64,000 nt of DNA from positions 620,001-684,000 of the forward strand of contig NZ_JAROCG010000001.1 in assembly GCF_030433645.1 (NCBI RefSeq), given 5' to 3'. The number at the start of each line of letters is the position of its first letter. Within the stretch, counting starts at the first letter, position 1. The stretch is from Arthrobacter burdickii (GTDB lineage Bacteria > Actinomycetota > Actinomycetes > Actinomycetales > Micrococcaceae). The translations under genes were made by a program, and so were the position numbers. Positions 8,566-18,605 of this stretch are shown piece after piece. The notes beneath the pieces were generated by a model that saw only the letters and a list, made by a program, of their open reading frames with translations, made no database searches and had not been told where the DNA came from.

Positions 8566-10008
8566 ATGGCGCACCTGCTGGACACCTCGACCCTTACCGC
8601 ACCCCTCCCTCCCGTGGTCCTCGAGGTCGGCGAACTCTTCGATGCCGCGGGCCATGAGCTCTCCCTGGTCGGCGGGCCGGTGCGTGACCTGTTCCTCGGC
8701 AGGATGTCCCCGGACCTGGACTTCACCACGAGTGCCGACCCCGACCAGACGCTCGCCGTCATCAAGCGCTGGGCGGACGCCTACTGGGAGATCGGGCGCG
8801 CCTTCGGCACCATCGGGCTGCGCAAGGACGGCTTCCAGATCGAGATCACGACGTACCGCGCGGAAGCCTACGACCCCGCCTCCAGGAATCCGACGGTCGC
8901 CTTCGGGACGAGCCTCGAGGACGACCTCCTGCGGCGTGACTTCACCATCAACGCGATGGCCCTGAGGCTGCCGTCCCTCGAACTCGTCGATCCGTTCGGC
9001 GGAGTCCGGGACCTGCACGCGGGCCTGCTGCGCACGCCCGGCACGCCGTCGTCGTCCTTCTCCGACGACCCGCTGCGCATGATGCGCGCCGCGCGCTTCG
9101 TGTCCCAGCTGGGCGTGACGGTCGCCCCAGAGGTGTCGGACGCCATGACGTCCATGGCCGAGAGGATCTCGATCATCTCGGCCGAACGCGTCCGCGACGA
9201 GCTGACCAAGCTCATCCGGGGTGCGGCGCCCGACGCCGGTATCGACCTGATGGTGGACAGCGGGCTCGCCGACCACGTGCTGCCGGAGGTCGCAGCGCTG
9301 CGCCTCGAGACGGACGAACACCACCGCCACAAGGACGTCTACCAGCACTCGCTGACCGTCCTGCGGCAGGCCTGCGCCCTCGAGACGGACGATGACGGTC
9401 CCGTGCCGGGGCCCGACGTCGTCCTCAGGTTCGCCGCGCTCCTGCACGATATCGGCAAGCCCGCGACGCGGAAGTTCGAACCCGGAGGAGCGGTCAGCTT
9501 CCGCCACCACGACGCCGTCGGCGCAAAGCTCGTGACACGGAGGCTGCGGGCCCTGAGGTTCGACAACGACACCATCAAGTCCATCGCGCGCCTCGTGGAA
9601 CTGCACATGCGTTTCTACGGGTACGGCGAAACCGGCTGGAGCGACTCGGCGGTGCGGCGGTACGTGAACGACGCCGGGCCCCTGCTGGAGCGGTTGCACC
9701 GCCTCACACGCTCCGACGTCACCACGCGGAACCGGCGCAAGGCCGAGCGCCTCGCCTTCGCCTACGACGACCTCGAGGAGAGGATCGCCGCGCTCGCCGA
9801 GCAGGAGGAGCTGGCGTCCATCCGGCCTGACCTCGACGGCGAACAGATCATGGTGCTCCTCGGTATCCGGCCCGGTCCCGTGGTGGGACGCGCCTACCGG
9901 TTCCTCCTGGAGGAACGGATGGACCACGGCCCGCACGAGCCCGCCGACGCCGAGACCAAGCTCCGCCGCTGGTGGAGCGAGCAGCCCGAATCCCAGGAGA
10001 ACCTATGA
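8566..10008 (+). CDS. pcnA: CCA tRNA nucleotidyltransferase (poly(A) polymerase family)
   Basis: Adds or repairs the 3' CCA end of tRNAs in the cytoplasm. The 480-residue protein has the class II nucleotidyltransferase signature GGPVRDLFLG (36-45) and catalytic aspartates in DLDF (Asp50 and Asp52). The RRDFTINAMAL motif follows, then the helical head and neck, and an HD phosphohydrolase domain with LLHDIGKP (His294-Asp295). The HD domain is typical of actinobacterial CCA enzymes. The stop overlaps the next start as ATGA, which indicates translational coupling to the histidine phosphatase gene. Confidence 0.95.
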   Translation: MAHLLDTSTLTAPLPPVVLEVGELFDAAGHELSLVGGPVRDLFLGRMSPDLDFTTSADPDQTLAVIKRWADAYWEIGRAFGTIGLRKDGFQIEITTYRAEAYDPASRNPTVAFGTSLEDDLLRRDFTINAMALRLPSLELVDPFGGVRDLHAGLLRTPGTPSSSFSDDPLRMMRAARFVSQLGVTVAPEVSDAMTSMAERISIISAERVRDELTKLIRGAAPDAGIDLMVDSGLADHVLPEVAALRLETDEHHRHKDVYQHSLTVLRQACALETDDDGPVPGPDVVLRFAALLHDIGKPATRKFEPGGAVSFRHHDAVGAKLVTRRLRALRFDNDTIKSIARLVELHMRFYGYGETGWSDSAVRRYVNDAGPLLERLHRLTRSDVTTRNRRKAERLAFAYDDLEERIAALAEQEELASIRPDLDGEQIMVLLGIRPGPVVGRAYRFLLEERMDHGPHEPADAETKLRRWWSEQPESQENL

Positions 10009-10655
10009 AGCCCATGACAGGCGCAGCAGCACCGGACCTCACCCCGGCCGGGACGCCGCTGCCCAGGCTGTGGCTCCTGCGGCACGGTGAGACGGAATGG
10101 TCCCGTGACGGGCGCTACACCGGCCTGACGGACCTCCCGCTCACGCAGCACGGCGAGAAGCAGGTGCTGGGCGCCCGCGAGCACCTCGAGGGCGTGGACT
10201 TCGACCTCGTGATGACGTCGCCCCTGCAGCGCGCGGTCCGCACCGCCGAACTGGCGGGATTTCCCGACGCGGAAGTATTACCGCACGCGCATGAATGGGA
10301 CTACGGCGACAACGAGGGCCGGAACAGCGCCACGGTGCGCGAGGAGAACCCCGGGTACCTGATCTGGAACGACGGTGCCCCCAACGGGGAGACACTGGAC
10401 CAGGTCTCCGAGCGGGCGGACCGCATCATCGCCCGCGTACAGGCCGGCTGCGGCACCCCCGCCGACCGCGAGCCGGACGCCAGGCCCATCGAGAACGCCC
10501 TGCTCGTGGCACACGGCCATTTCCTGCGGATCGTCGCCGCCCGGTGGCTGCAGTTCGGCGGTATCGAGGGCCGGCACTTCGTCCTCGGCACGGCTGCGGT
10601 CTGCGCGCTCGGGTGGGACAAGCGCACGCCCGCCCTCGTGCACTGGAACCTCTAG
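10005..10655 (+). CDS. Histidine phosphatase family protein (phosphoglycerate mutase-like)
   Basis: A 216-residue member of the branch-1 histidine phosphatases, with LRHGETEWSRDGRYTG carrying the phosphorylated His, the second catalytic His in LLVAHGHFLR, and the intervening acidic residue in HEWDYGDNEG. Members range from phosphoglycerate mutase to broad phosphatases; the short length and lack of mutase-specific features favour a phosphatase. The ATG at 10005 is preceded by AGGAGA and overlaps the pcnA stop by four bases. An earlier in-frame start at 9972 has no such site. Confidence 0.85.
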   Translation: MKPMTGAAAPDLTPAGTPLPRLWLLRHGETEWSRDGRYTGLTDLPLTQHGEKQVLGAREHLEGVDFDLVMTSPLQRAVRTAELAGFPDAEVLPHAHEWDYGDNEGRNSATVREENPGYLIWNDGAPNGETLDQVSERADRIIARVQAGCGTPADREPDARPIENALLVAHGHFLRIVAARWLQFGGIEGRHFVLGTAAVCALGWDKRTPALVHWNL

Positions 10656-10761
10656 CCGGACCGGGCAGGGCCGCACCCGGAATGAGGCACGCGAACGGGG
10701 CGTTGTACGGTCGTGAGGGGTGGACCGGCCCTTCCCTGGAGCCGGTCGGAAGGGAGCTGGT

Positions 10762-12009
10762 GTGTCCGCCGTCCGGCGCGTAGCCATGCTGTCCCTGCAC
10801 ACCTCCCCGCTCGAGCAGCCCGGGAGGGGTGACGCCGGCGGCATGAATGTCTACGTCCGGAGCACCGCGCTCGAGTTGGCCGGCGTCGGCATCGAGGTCG
10901 AGATCTTCACGCGGGAGTCCGGTGAAGGCAGACCGCCCCGCGAGGTGCTCGGTGACGGCGTCGTAGTGCATCACCTCGATGCCGGTCCGCCCCGTCCGCT
11001 CCCGAAGGAAGCCCTTCCCGGGCTGGCCGGGACCTTCGCCGACGCGATCACCGACGTCGCGGACCTGCTCGCGGACGGCCACTTCGACGTCCTGCACTCC
11101 CACTACTGGGTCTCCGGCATCGTCGGCCTGACCGTCAGCAGGGAGATGAACCTGCCCCTCGTCCATTCCATGCACACCATGGCGAAGGTCAAGAACCTGC
11201 GCATGAAGGCCCTCGCTGCGCCGGAACCGGCCGACCGGATCGCCGGCGAGCAGGACATCGTCGACGGCGCGGCCCGTGTCATCGCCAACACCCGCACCGA
11301 GGCCGCCGAACTCGTCAGCCTGTACGGTGCGTCCCGCGACCGGGTCGACGTGGTGGCCCCCGGGGTGGACCTGTCGACCTTCCACCCCGGTGACCGCGGT
11401 GCCGCCCGTGCCGCCCTCGCCTTCTCCCCGGACCAGTTCCACGTGGTGTTCGCCGGCAGGATCCAGAAACTCAAGGGACCCCAGGTGCTGGTCGCGGCGG
11501 CCGCCGAACTCCGCCGCCGTCGCCCGGACATCCCGCTCGCCGTGAGCATCCTCGGTTCAGGGAGTGGCTCGGAGGCGCTCGCACTCCAGCCCCTCATCGA
11601 TCACTTCGGCCTCACGGACGAGGTCCGCCTCTACCCACCCGTCACGGCGGTCCACCTCGCCCAGTGGTTCCGGTCGGCGGACGCCGTGGTGATGCCGTCC
11701 TACAGCGAGTCCTTCGGGCTCGTGGCACTCGAAGCGCAGGCGTGCGGGACCCCGGTCGTGGCGGCCAACGTCGGCGGCCTCCCGCAGGCCGTGAGCGACG
11801 GGCGGAGCGGGATCCTGGTGAACGGGCACACCGGGGCGGCCTGGGCGGACGCCCTCGAGCGCCTGTACGACGACGCACACCTGCGGGAGACACTCGGCCG
11901 CGGGGCCGCCGTCCACGCGCTCGCATTCGGCTGGCAGCGCACGGCGCTGCTGACGGCGCAGAGCTACCGCACCGCCGTCGAGCGTTTTCCCGCAGCGACG
12001 ACGCGCTGA
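10762..12009 (+). CDS. mshA: D-inositol-3-phosphate glycosyltransferase, first step of mycothiol synthesis
   Basis: GT4 glycosyltransferase that joins GlcNAc from UDP-GlcNAc to 1D-myo-inositol 3-phosphate. The 415-residue protein has the N-terminal HTSPLEQPGRGDAGGMNVYV loop that is typical of MshA, HSHYWVSG, and the nucleotide-sugar motif PSYSESFGLVALEA with the two glutamates of GT4 enzymes. GTG at 10762 was chosen because AAGGGAG lies 5-6 bases upstream; the frame is open from 10720. Mycothiol is an actinobacterial thiol, which supports the taxonomic reading. Its inositol phosphate substrate is made by Ino1, encoded 2.6 kb downstream. Confidence 0.93.
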   Translation: MSAVRRVAMLSLHTSPLEQPGRGDAGGMNVYVRSTALELAGVGIEVEIFTRESGEGRPPREVLGDGVVVHHLDAGPPRPLPKEALPGLAGTFADAITDVADLLADGHFDVLHSHYWVSGIVGLTVSREMNLPLVHSMHTMAKVKNLRMKALAAPEPADRIAGEQDIVDGAARVIANTRTEAAELVSLYGASRDRVDVVAPGVDLSTFHPGDRGAARAALAFSPDQFHVVFAGRIQKLKGPQVLVAAAAELRRRRPDIPLAVSILGSGSGSEALALQPLIDHFGLTDEVRLYPPVTAVHLAQWFRSADAVVMPSYSESFGLVALEAQACGTPVVAANVGGLPQAVSDGRSGILVNGHTGAAWADALERLYDDAHLRETLGRGAAVHALAFGWQRTALLTAQSYRTAVERFPAATTR

Positions 12010-12041
12010 AGCGGGCTGGGTACGCCGCCTAGGATGGAAGC

Positions 12042-12842
12042 GTGAATCCCACCGAGCTCGCCGAATACCTCGACTCCGTTCGCATCACCGGCCTCGTGGC
12101 CACGCCCCGGCAGGACAACCTGAGACACATGCGCCTCTTCCTCGAGGGCGATGAGAACCTCGAATTCGGTGTCAGGCGCACGCGCGAGTGGACGTTCGAC
12201 GACGTCTTCGACCTCATGCACCAGCGCACGGGGACGAGCGCTGACCGCGGTCACACCCAGGGCCAGGACACGATCGACGCCGGGAAGTGCGTCGCGGCAC
12301 TCGATCGCTTCGCGGACCGGCTGGGCGCCTCGGCCCTCCGCGGCGAACGGATCCTCTTCGCGACGGGTCACCCCGCGGGCCTCCTCCCCGTCCACGCGGC
12401 CTTCGCGCGGTCCGCAGCGGCCGCGGGCGCGACGGTGGTGGAGGTGCCCGAGGGGCGGCGCTTCGGAGCCGGTGACATCCGCCAGGTCTTCGGCGTCCTC
12501 GTCTGGCACCAGCACGGCGGGCTCATGCACACGCACCTGCCCGAACCGATGCGGCTCAGCCTCGACACGCTCGCCGGTGAGGGGCGCGCCATGCCGGACC
12601 TCGTCGTGGCGGATCACGGCTGGGCGGGACAGGCCGCGAGCTCGGGCTTCCCGACCATCGGCTTCGCCGACTGCAACGATCCCGGGCTGTTCGTCTCCGA
12701 AGCGCAGGGACAGGTCGAGGTCGCCGTTCCCCTGGACGACAACGTCTGTCCCGGGCTGTACGGACCGCTCATCGACTACGTCCTGGAGCGGGCCGGCCTA
12801 CCTCCGGTCGAGGCCACGGCCGCTGACAGGTCCGTGTCATGA
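12042..12842 (+). CDS. Phosphatase-like protein of an actinobacterial family
   Basis: A 266-residue soluble protein starting with GTG. It has [18 protein letters not shown] near the N-terminus, [14 protein letters not shown] in the middle, a THLPEPM stretch and [11 protein letters not shown]. From memory this matches an actinobacterial family annotated as phosphatase, encoded next to mshA or fhs genes. I see no classical phosphatase signature and do not know the substrate. It ends in an ATGA overlap with fhs, so expression of the two is likely coupled. Confidence 0.65.
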   Translation: MNPTELAEYLDSVRITGLVATPRQDNLRHMRLFLEGDENLEFGVRRTREWTFDDVFDLMHQRTGTSADRGHTQGQDTIDAGKCVAALDRFADRLGASALRGERILFATGHPAGLLPVHAAFARSAAAAGATVVEVPEGRRFGAGDIRQVFGVLVWHQHGGLMHTHLPEPMRLSLDTLAGEGRAMPDLVVADHGWAGQAASSGFPTIGFADCNDPGLFVSEAQGQVEVAVPLDDNVCPGLYGPLIDYVLERAGLPPVEATAADRSVS

Positions 12843-14503
12843 GTGACCTCGAGATCGCACGCGCCGCCGCCATCCGTCCCATCGAGGACATCGCCGATGC
12901 CGCAGGGATCCCCCGGGAGGCGCTCGAACCCTACGGCCGCTTCAAGGCGAAGATCGATCCCCGCCTCCTGCCCGACGGCGGAACGCCGGGGAAGGTGGTC
13001 CTGGTCAGTGCCATGAGCCCCACCCCTGCCGGAGAGGGCAAGTCGACCTGCACGGTGGGACTCGCCGATTCCCTCGCCCGCGCGGGGCAGCGGGTGATGA
13101 TCGCACTCCGCGAGCCGTCCCTCGGTCCGGTGCTCGGCATGAAGGGCGGTGCGACGGGTGGCGGGTACTCGCAGGTGCTGCCCATGGACGAGATCAACCT
13201 GCACTTCACCGGCGACTTCCACGCGATTACGTCGGCCAACAACGCACTCGCCGCACTGATCGACAACCACATCCACCAGGGCAACGAGCTGGGCATCGAT
13301 CCGCGGCGCATCACCCTGAAGCGGGTCCTCGACGTCAATGACAGAGCCCTCCGCGAGGTGGTCATCGGCCTCGGCGGCCCGGCCCAGGGTACCCCCCGGC
13401 AGGACGGGTTCGACATCACGGTGGCCTCCGAGATCATGGCCGTCTTCTGCCTGGCCCGGGACCTCGACGACCTGAAGGAACGCCTCGGGGACATCACCTT
13501 CGGCTACACGTACGACCGCACACCCCTCACCGTCCGCGAGCTGCAGGTCGAGGGCGCGCTGGCCCTGCTGCTCAGGGACGCCATCAAACCGAACCTGGTG
13601 CAGACCATCGCGGGCACGCCGGCGCTCGTCCACGGCGGGCCCTTCGCCAATATCGCCCATGGCTGCAACTCCGTGATCGCGACCCGGACCGCCCGGCGCC
13701 TGGCGGACATCGTGGTGACGGAGGCGGGCTTCGGGGCGGATCTCGGCGCGGAGAAGTTCCTCGACATCAAGGCGCGCGCCGCCGGCCTCGCGCCCGACGC
13801 CGTCGTCATCGTCGCGACGATCCGCGCCCTCAAGATGCACGGCGGTGTCGCGAAGGCCGACCTCGCGGCCCCCGCCCTGGACGCCCTGCGGGACGGAACG
13901 GCAAACCTCCTGCGGCACGTCCGCAATATCGAGAAGTTCGGCATCACCCCCGTCGTGGCCATCAATCGGTTCCGCACGGATTCGCAGGAGGAGCTCTACT
14001 GGCTGCTGGGATGGTGCGCCGCCGAGGGCATCGAGGCGGCCGTCGCCGATGTCTGGGGCCAGGGCGGTGGGGGACCCGGCGGCGACGACCTCGCGGCGAA
14101 GGTGCTCGCGGCCCTGGACCGACCGGTCAGCTTCTCGCCCCTCTACTCCCTCGACCTCCCGATCGAGGACAAGATCCGCACCATCGTGCAGGAGATCTAC
14201 GGAGCCGACGGCGTCGACTTCTCGGTCCGGGCGCTGCGGCGGCTGAAGGAGATCGATGCCAACGGATGGTCCGGACTGCCCGTGTGCATGGCGAAGACCC
14301 AGTATTCCTTCTCCGACGATCCGAGCCTGCTCGGTGCTCCGAAGGGTTTCACCGTCCACGTCCGCGACCTCATCCCGAAGACGGGCGCCGGTTTCATCGT
14401 CGCGCTCACCGGTTCGGTCATGACGATGCCGGGGCTGCCGCCGGAGCCCGCAGCCCTGCGGATGGACGTGGACAGCGACGGGAACGCCGTCGGGCTGTTC
14501 TAG
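12839..14503 (+). CDS. fhs: Formate-tetrahydrofolate ligase
   Basis: ATP-dependent synthesis of 10-formyl-tetrahydrofolate from formate, feeding purine and one-carbon metabolism. The 554-residue protein has the family P-loop TPAGEGKST at 62-70, [20 protein letters not shown] at about 96-115 (binding of folate and ATP), and [18 protein letters not shown], all diagnostic. Length matches the family. The start ATG overlaps the previous stop by four bases. A hairpin 52 bases past the stop separates it from the convergent ino1. Confidence 0.96.
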   Translation: MSDLEIARAAAIRPIEDIADAAGIPREALEPYGRFKAKIDPRLLPDGGTPGKVVLVSAMSPTPAGEGKSTCTVGLADSLARAGQRVMIALREPSLGPVLGMKGGATGGGYSQVLPMDEINLHFTGDFHAITSANNALAALIDNHIHQGNELGIDPRRITLKRVLDVNDRALREVVIGLGGPAQGTPRQDGFDITVASEIMAVFCLARDLDDLKERLGDITFGYTYDRTPLTVRELQVEGALALLLRDAIKPNLVQTIAGTPALVHGGPFANIAHGCNSVIATRTARRLADIVVTEAGFGADLGAEKFLDIKARAAGLAPDAVVIVATIRALKMHGGVAKADLAAPALDALRDGTANLLRHVRNIEKFGITPVVAINRFRTDSQEELYWLLGWCAAEGIEAAVADVWGQGGGGPGGDDLAAKVLAALDRPVSFSPLYSLDLPIEDKIRTIVQEIYGADGVDFSVRALRRLKEIDANGWSGLPVCMAKTQYSFSDDPSLLGAPKGFTVHVRDLIPKTGAGFIVALTGSVMTMPGLPPEPAALRMDVDSDGNAVGLF

Positions 14504-14554
14504 GCCCCTTCCAGGAGGTCCTTCAGGAAGGCCCGAGCAGGAGGGGCAGACGCG

Positions 14555-14587
14555 AAGGGGCCGGACGGCGATGCCGTCCGGCCCCTT
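14555..14587. terminator. Bidirectional terminator between fhs and ino1
   Basis: AAGGGGCCGGACGGC at 14555-14569 pairs perfectly with 14573-14587 around a 3-base loop. It lies between two convergent genes and could stop transcription from both sides. Confidence 0.75.
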
Positions 14588-14597
14588 GCGATGATGA

Positions 14598-15683
14598 CTA
14601 GCGGTCGAGGTCGCCGCGGATGAAGGCTTCGACCTTCTCGTAGGCGATGTCGTCGGCGTACTGCTCCGGCGGGGACTTCATGAAGTAGCTGGAGGCGGAG
14701 AGGATGGGTCCGCCGATCCCGCGGTCGAGGGCGATCTTCGCGGCGCGGATGGCATCGATGATGACGCCGGCGGAGTTCGGTGAGTCCCAGACCTCGAGCT
14801 TGTACTCGAGGGAGACGGGGGCGTCGCCGAAGTTGCGGCCCTCGAGGCGCACGAACGCCCACTTGCGGTCGTCGAGCCAGGCCACGTAGTCGGAGGGGCC
14901 GATGTGCACGTCGTCGGCGTGCAGGTCAGCCTTGACGTTGGAGGTGACGGCCTGGGTCTTGGAGATTTTCTTGGACTCGAGGCGGTCGCGCTCAAGCATG
15001 TTCTTGAAGTCCATGTTGCCGCCGACGTTCAGCTGGTACGTGCGGTCGAGGGTGACCCCGCGGTCCTCGAACAGCTTGGCCATGACGCGGTGCGTGATCG
15101 TCGCGCCGATCTGGCTCTTGATGTCGTCACCGACGATGGGGACACCGGCCTCGGTGAACTTGTCCGCCCACTCCTTGGTGCCGGCGATGAAGACCGGGAG
15201 CGCGTTGACGAAGGCGACGCCGGCGTCGATGGCGCACTGGGCGTAGTACTTCGCGGCGTGCTCGGAGCCCACGGGCAGGTAGCAGACCAGGACGTCGGCC
15301 TTGGTGGCCTTGAGCTGGCCGACGATGTCGACGGGCTCCTCGTCGGACTCGACGATGGTCTCGCGGTAGTACTTGCCCAGGCCGTCGAGGGTGTGGCCGC
15401 GCTGGACGATGACGCCGGTGGGCGGCACGTCGGCGATCTTGATGGTGTTGTTCTCGCTGGCTCCGATGGCTTCGGCGAGGTCGTGGCCGACCTTCTTGCC
15501 GTCGACGTCGAATGCGGCCACGAACTGCACATCGCCCACGTGGTACTTGCCGAACTCGACGTGCATCAGGCCCGGGACGGTGCCGGACGGGTCGGCGTCC
15601 CGGTAGTAGTGCACGCCCTGCACCAGCGATGCGGCGCAGTTGCCGACTCCAATAATTGCCACGCGAATGGGGTTCTGTCCCAC
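14598..15683 (-). CDS. ino1: Inositol-3-phosphate synthase
   Basis: NAD-dependent conversion of glucose 6-phosphate to inositol phosphate, the source of inositol for mycothiol and phosphatidylinositol lipids. The 361-residue protein has the N-terminal NAD motif [37 protein letters not shown], and the catalytic-domain segment [14 protein letters not shown], as in actinobacterial Ino1. GTG at 15683 follows GAGGAGA with 4-6 bases spacing. An open extension upstream to 15863 has no conserved content and was rejected. Confidence 0.95.
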   Translation of the reverse strand: MGQNPIRVAIIGVGNCAASLVQGVHYYRDADPSGTVPGLMHVEFGKYHVGDVQFVAAFDVDGKKVGHDLAEAIGASENNTIKIADVPPTGVIVQRGHTLDGLGKYYRETIVESDEEPVDIVGQLKATKADVLVCYLPVGSEHAAKYYAQCAIDAGVAFVNALPVFIAGTKEWADKFTEAGVPIVGDDIKSQIGATITHRVMAKLFEDRGVTLDRTYQLNVGGNMDFKNMLERDRLESKKISKTQAVTSNVKADLHADDVHIGPSDYVAWLDDRKWAFVRLEGRNFGDAPVSLEYKLEVWDSPNSAGVIIDAIRAAKIALDRGIGGPILSASSYFMKSPPEQYADDIAYEKVEAFIRGDLDR

Positions 15684-15882
15684 AGTTCTCCTCGAAAGCC
15701 AGTTGGATGTGCCCGGCCGTCGTCGCCCGGGCGCGGTCGGCAGGAAATGCCAGTCTACGTTCAGTTTCCAACGCGCACGGATGCGGGGCCATTCCTCACC
15801 CGCGCGCTCTCCCTCGTCAAGCGGGTGCGCGTGCAGGGCCGGTGACGGTATCAACGGTGCCATCCACGGCTACGCTCGGGGG

Positions 15883-17472
15883 ATGACGTCGGGTACGGGG
15901 ACACGCGGACCGTACCGCATCAGCATCCCGAGCCGCTCGGACCCCCTCCTCCGGCTCGGCGCCGAGCGTGTCGGAGGACCGGTGGGCCGGCACGCGGATC
16001 CCGGGCGGATCGCGCCTCGATGGTTCACTGTGGAGAGGGTACTGATCCTCCTCACAGTGTGTTCCGCTGTCCTGGCCGTCCTCCTCAAGAATCCCTGTCG
16101 AGTGGAGGGGTGGTCCTCTCCCGACTACTTCTACCGTGCGTGCTACTCGGACTGGGCGGAGCTCTACCAGAGCCGCGGTCTCGGCGACGGGGTCCTGCCC
16201 TTCATCACACCCGGAGTGCTCTTCGAATATCCGGTGCTGCTCGGACTGCTGGCGTCCGCCACGGCGGTCTTCGTGGACCTGGTGGCCGGTAGCGCACCTG
16301 CCGACGCCAAGGCCCTCCTGTACTTCGATGTGAATGCGGTACTGATCGCCGGCGTCTGGGTCCTGACGGTGTTGGCCACGCTCCGGCTCGCGAGCCGCCG
16401 TCCCTGGGACGCCGCCATCGTGGCGGCAGCTCCGGTCATCATCCTGTCCGGCACCATCAACTGGGATCTGTGGGCCGTGCTGCTCGCGACGTCGGGAATG
16501 CTGGCCTTCGCCCGGAACCGGCCGGTTCTCGCAGGGGTCCTGTGGGGACTCGGTACGGCCGTGAAGCTCTACCCTGTCCTGCTGCTCGGTGCGGTCCTGG
16601 TCCTGGCGTTCCGGACAGGCCGCTTCCGGCCCTTCCTCCTCACGCTGGCGGGTACCGCGGGAGCGTGGCTCGCCGTGGATGTCCCCTTTCTGCTCCGAGA
16701 TATGGCGGGATGGACATACTTCCTCACCTTCTCGGAATCACGCGATGCCGGCTTCTCGTCAGGGTGGTACGTCTACAACGCCGTCGCCCGTCAACTCGGC
16801 GCCGCGACGCTCCCTCCCGCGGTCATCACTGCAGGTGCCACCGCCCTCTTCGCGCTCTCCTGCGTCGGCGTCGCAGCCCTCACCCTGCTGGCCGGGCGGC
16901 GTCCCCGCTTGGCCCAGCTCGCCCTGCTGATCGTGGGCGCCTTCATCCTCTGCAACAAGGTGTACTCGCCCCAGTACGCGCTCTGGCTCGTGCCGCTGGT
17001 GGCGCTCGCCATCCCGCGATGGCGCGTGGTGCTCATCTGGCAGCTTGTCGAAGCCCTCCACTGGGCGGCCATCTGGCTGTACCTCGGGGGCCGGACGAGC
17101 GGCGGCGCGGCCGAGCACAACCTGGGTCTCGGCCCCTATGCGTGGGCCGTTCTCGCTCATATTCTTGTCACTGCATACGTCATGGCTGCCGTTGTGGTGG
17201 AGATCCTCGCACCGCAGCACGACGTGGTGCGGCGCATCGGCATCGACGACCCCCAGGGCGGCCCGTTCGACCGGGCACCCGACCGGCATACTCTCCGGGC
17301 CGGCGGCGGACGGCCCGTCCACCCGGATGGGCTTCCGGCCCGGTCTGCTCCGATAGGCTGGCAGGACCGCGGGGATACCGCCCCCGTTCCGGTAGCCCAG
17401 GGCTCCGGAGCGCAGCACGACGGGCCGGTACACGGCGGTTCATCGACCCGACCAGTGGAAGACCATCAGTGA
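15883..17472 (+). CDS. Polytopic membrane glycosyltransferase-like protein (GT87/DUF2029 type)
   Basis: A 529-residue protein with about ten hydrophobic helices starting near residue 50. Features seen are DYFYRACYSDW in the first outer loop, NWDLWAVLLA, LGTAVKLYPVLLL and the Tyr-Ser-Pro-Gln motif in NKVYSPQYALWLVPL. The NWD, KxxP and SPQY motifs are typical of the GT-C type mannosyltransferase-like family that uses polyprenyl-phosphate sugars. The acceptor is unknown. The C-terminal 80 residues are hydrophilic. The stop overlaps the next gene (GTGA), so a shared role in the cell envelope is plausible. The start is the ATG at 15883 behind a GGGGG stretch. Confidence 0.8.
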   Translation: MTSGTGTRGPYRISIPSRSDPLLRLGAERVGGPVGRHADPGRIAPRWFTVERVLILLTVCSAVLAVLLKNPCRVEGWSSPDYFYRACYSDWAELYQSRGLGDGVLPFITPGVLFEYPVLLGLLASATAVFVDLVAGSAPADAKALLYFDVNAVLIAGVWVLTVLATLRLASRRPWDAAIVAAAPVIILSGTINWDLWAVLLATSGMLAFARNRPVLAGVLWGLGTAVKLYPVLLLGAVLVLAFRTGRFRPFLLTLAGTAGAWLAVDVPFLLRDMAGWTYFLTFSESRDAGFSSGWYVYNAVARQLGAATLPPAVITAGATALFALSCVGVAALTLLAGRRPRLAQLALLIVGAFILCNKVYSPQYALWLVPLVALAIPRWRVVLIWQLVEALHWAAIWLYLGGRTSGGAAEHNLGLGPYAWAVLAHILVTAYVMAAVVVEILAPQHDVVRRIGIDDPQGGPFDRAPDRHTLRAGGGRPVHPDGLPARSAPIGWQDRGDTAPVPVAQGSGAQHDGPVHGGSSTRPVEDHQ

Positions 17473-18566
17473 GCGCAGCACCCCTGACCTACAGCAGGCT
17501 GGACAAGAGCGGTTTCGACGCCCTTGCCGACGGGCATCCCGACGTGGTGATCCCCCTCGAGCAGACGCCCTCCTGGGTCGAGTTCGAGCAGGCCCTCGGG
17601 CGCAGGCCCCTCGGCATCTGGTCCTACAGGGATGCTGCCGACCGGCTCGTCGCCACCGCCGGCTACGTCCACGTGGTGCGGCGCTTCCGGGAGTCCGTGG
17701 TGGTGGTGAACGGGCCCGTCTGGTTCGTCGAGCGGACGCCCGCTGCCGAGCGCGCGCTCATGGAGACCGTACGCCACCAGTTCCGGGAGGATCCCTCGGT
17801 CGATCCGCTCTACGTCCGCATGCAGGTGGCCACTCTCCAGGCACCCGCGACCGGTCCGATCGAGCACGGCTGGTACGAGCGGGAGATCGTGGTCGACCTG
17901 ACCCCGTCCGAGGCTGATCTGCTCAAGAGTTTCCGGCCGAATGCGCGCAACAGTATTCGTCGCGCGCAGCGCAACGGTGTCGAGGTCAAACACATTCCAC
18001 GGATGGAATGGAAAGAAGTCTTCGGGACCCAGCTGTTCCCGATCATGCAGGAGACAGCCGAGCGCGACGGCTTCCAGTCCTTCGATTCGTCCTACTACGA
18101 GACGCTGCTGACCGTGCTGGGCGACCACCTCCGGCTCCTTGTCGCCTACCGCGACGGGGTGCCGCTGAGCTGGCTGATCACCACGGAGTACCGCGGCTAC
18201 TCCGTGTACTACTTCGCCGGCAGCACGCACGAGGCGCGCAGCACCTTCGCCCCGTACCTGCTCCTGTGGGAGGCGTTCAAGGTGCTCAAGGCTGCCGGCA
18301 ACACGGCGTGCGGCCTGACGGGCATCGTGAGCGAGAACTATCCGGGCCTCGCGAACGTCACGACCTTCAAGAAGAACTTCTCGAAGAACGTCGTCGTGGT
18401 GCCCACCACCTACGACATCCCCCTGCGCCCTGTCCGCTATGCCGCCGTCGCGTCGCTGCTCACCGCGCGGCGCACAGCGCCATCGGCGGCGCGCGCCGTC
18501 CTGCGTCGCGCTGCCGTCCTGGGTCGCAGGAGCGGGCGGGAACCCGTCAGCACCACGGAGACCTGA
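17469..18566 (+). CDS. FemAB-like aminoacyltransferase (peptidoglycan cross-bridge type)
   Basis: A 365-residue protein of the FemX/FemAB family, which transfers amino acids from aminoacyl-tRNA to lipid II or to other acceptors using two GNAT-like folds. Visible features are QTPSWVEFEQALG, VVVNGPVWF, the SFRPNARNSIRRAQRNGVEV segment typical of the second fold, and SVYYFAGSTHEARSTFAPYL. The coiled-coil arm of tRNA-binding Fem proteins was not obvious. The GTG start overlaps the upstream stop by four bases. The residue transferred cannot be predicted. Confidence 0.82.
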   Translation: MSAAPLTYSRLDKSGFDALADGHPDVVIPLEQTPSWVEFEQALGRRPLGIWSYRDAADRLVATAGYVHVVRRFRESVVVVNGPVWFVERTPAAERALMETVRHQFREDPSVDPLYVRMQVATLQAPATGPIEHGWYEREIVVDLTPSEADLLKSFRPNARNSIRRAQRNGVEVKHIPRMEWKEVFGTQLFPIMQETAERDGFQSFDSSYYETLLTVLGDHLRLLVAYRDGVPLSWLITTEYRGYSVYYFAGSTHEARSTFAPYLLLWEAFKVLKAAGNTACGLTGIVSENYPGLANVTTFKKNFSKNVVVVPTTYDIPLRPVRYAAVASLLTARRTAPSAARAVLRRAAVLGRRSGREPVSTTET

Positions 18567-18605
18567 CGCCGGGCGGGGCGCCCCGCCCCGGCAGGAGAGG
18601 AAGCC

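Noticed and set aside
8455-9936. A 493-codon minus-strand frame opposite pcnA
   Set aside because: The plus strand encodes a full CCA-adding enzyme with all motifs; the opposite frame is Gly/Arg/Val-rich without any recognisable domain.
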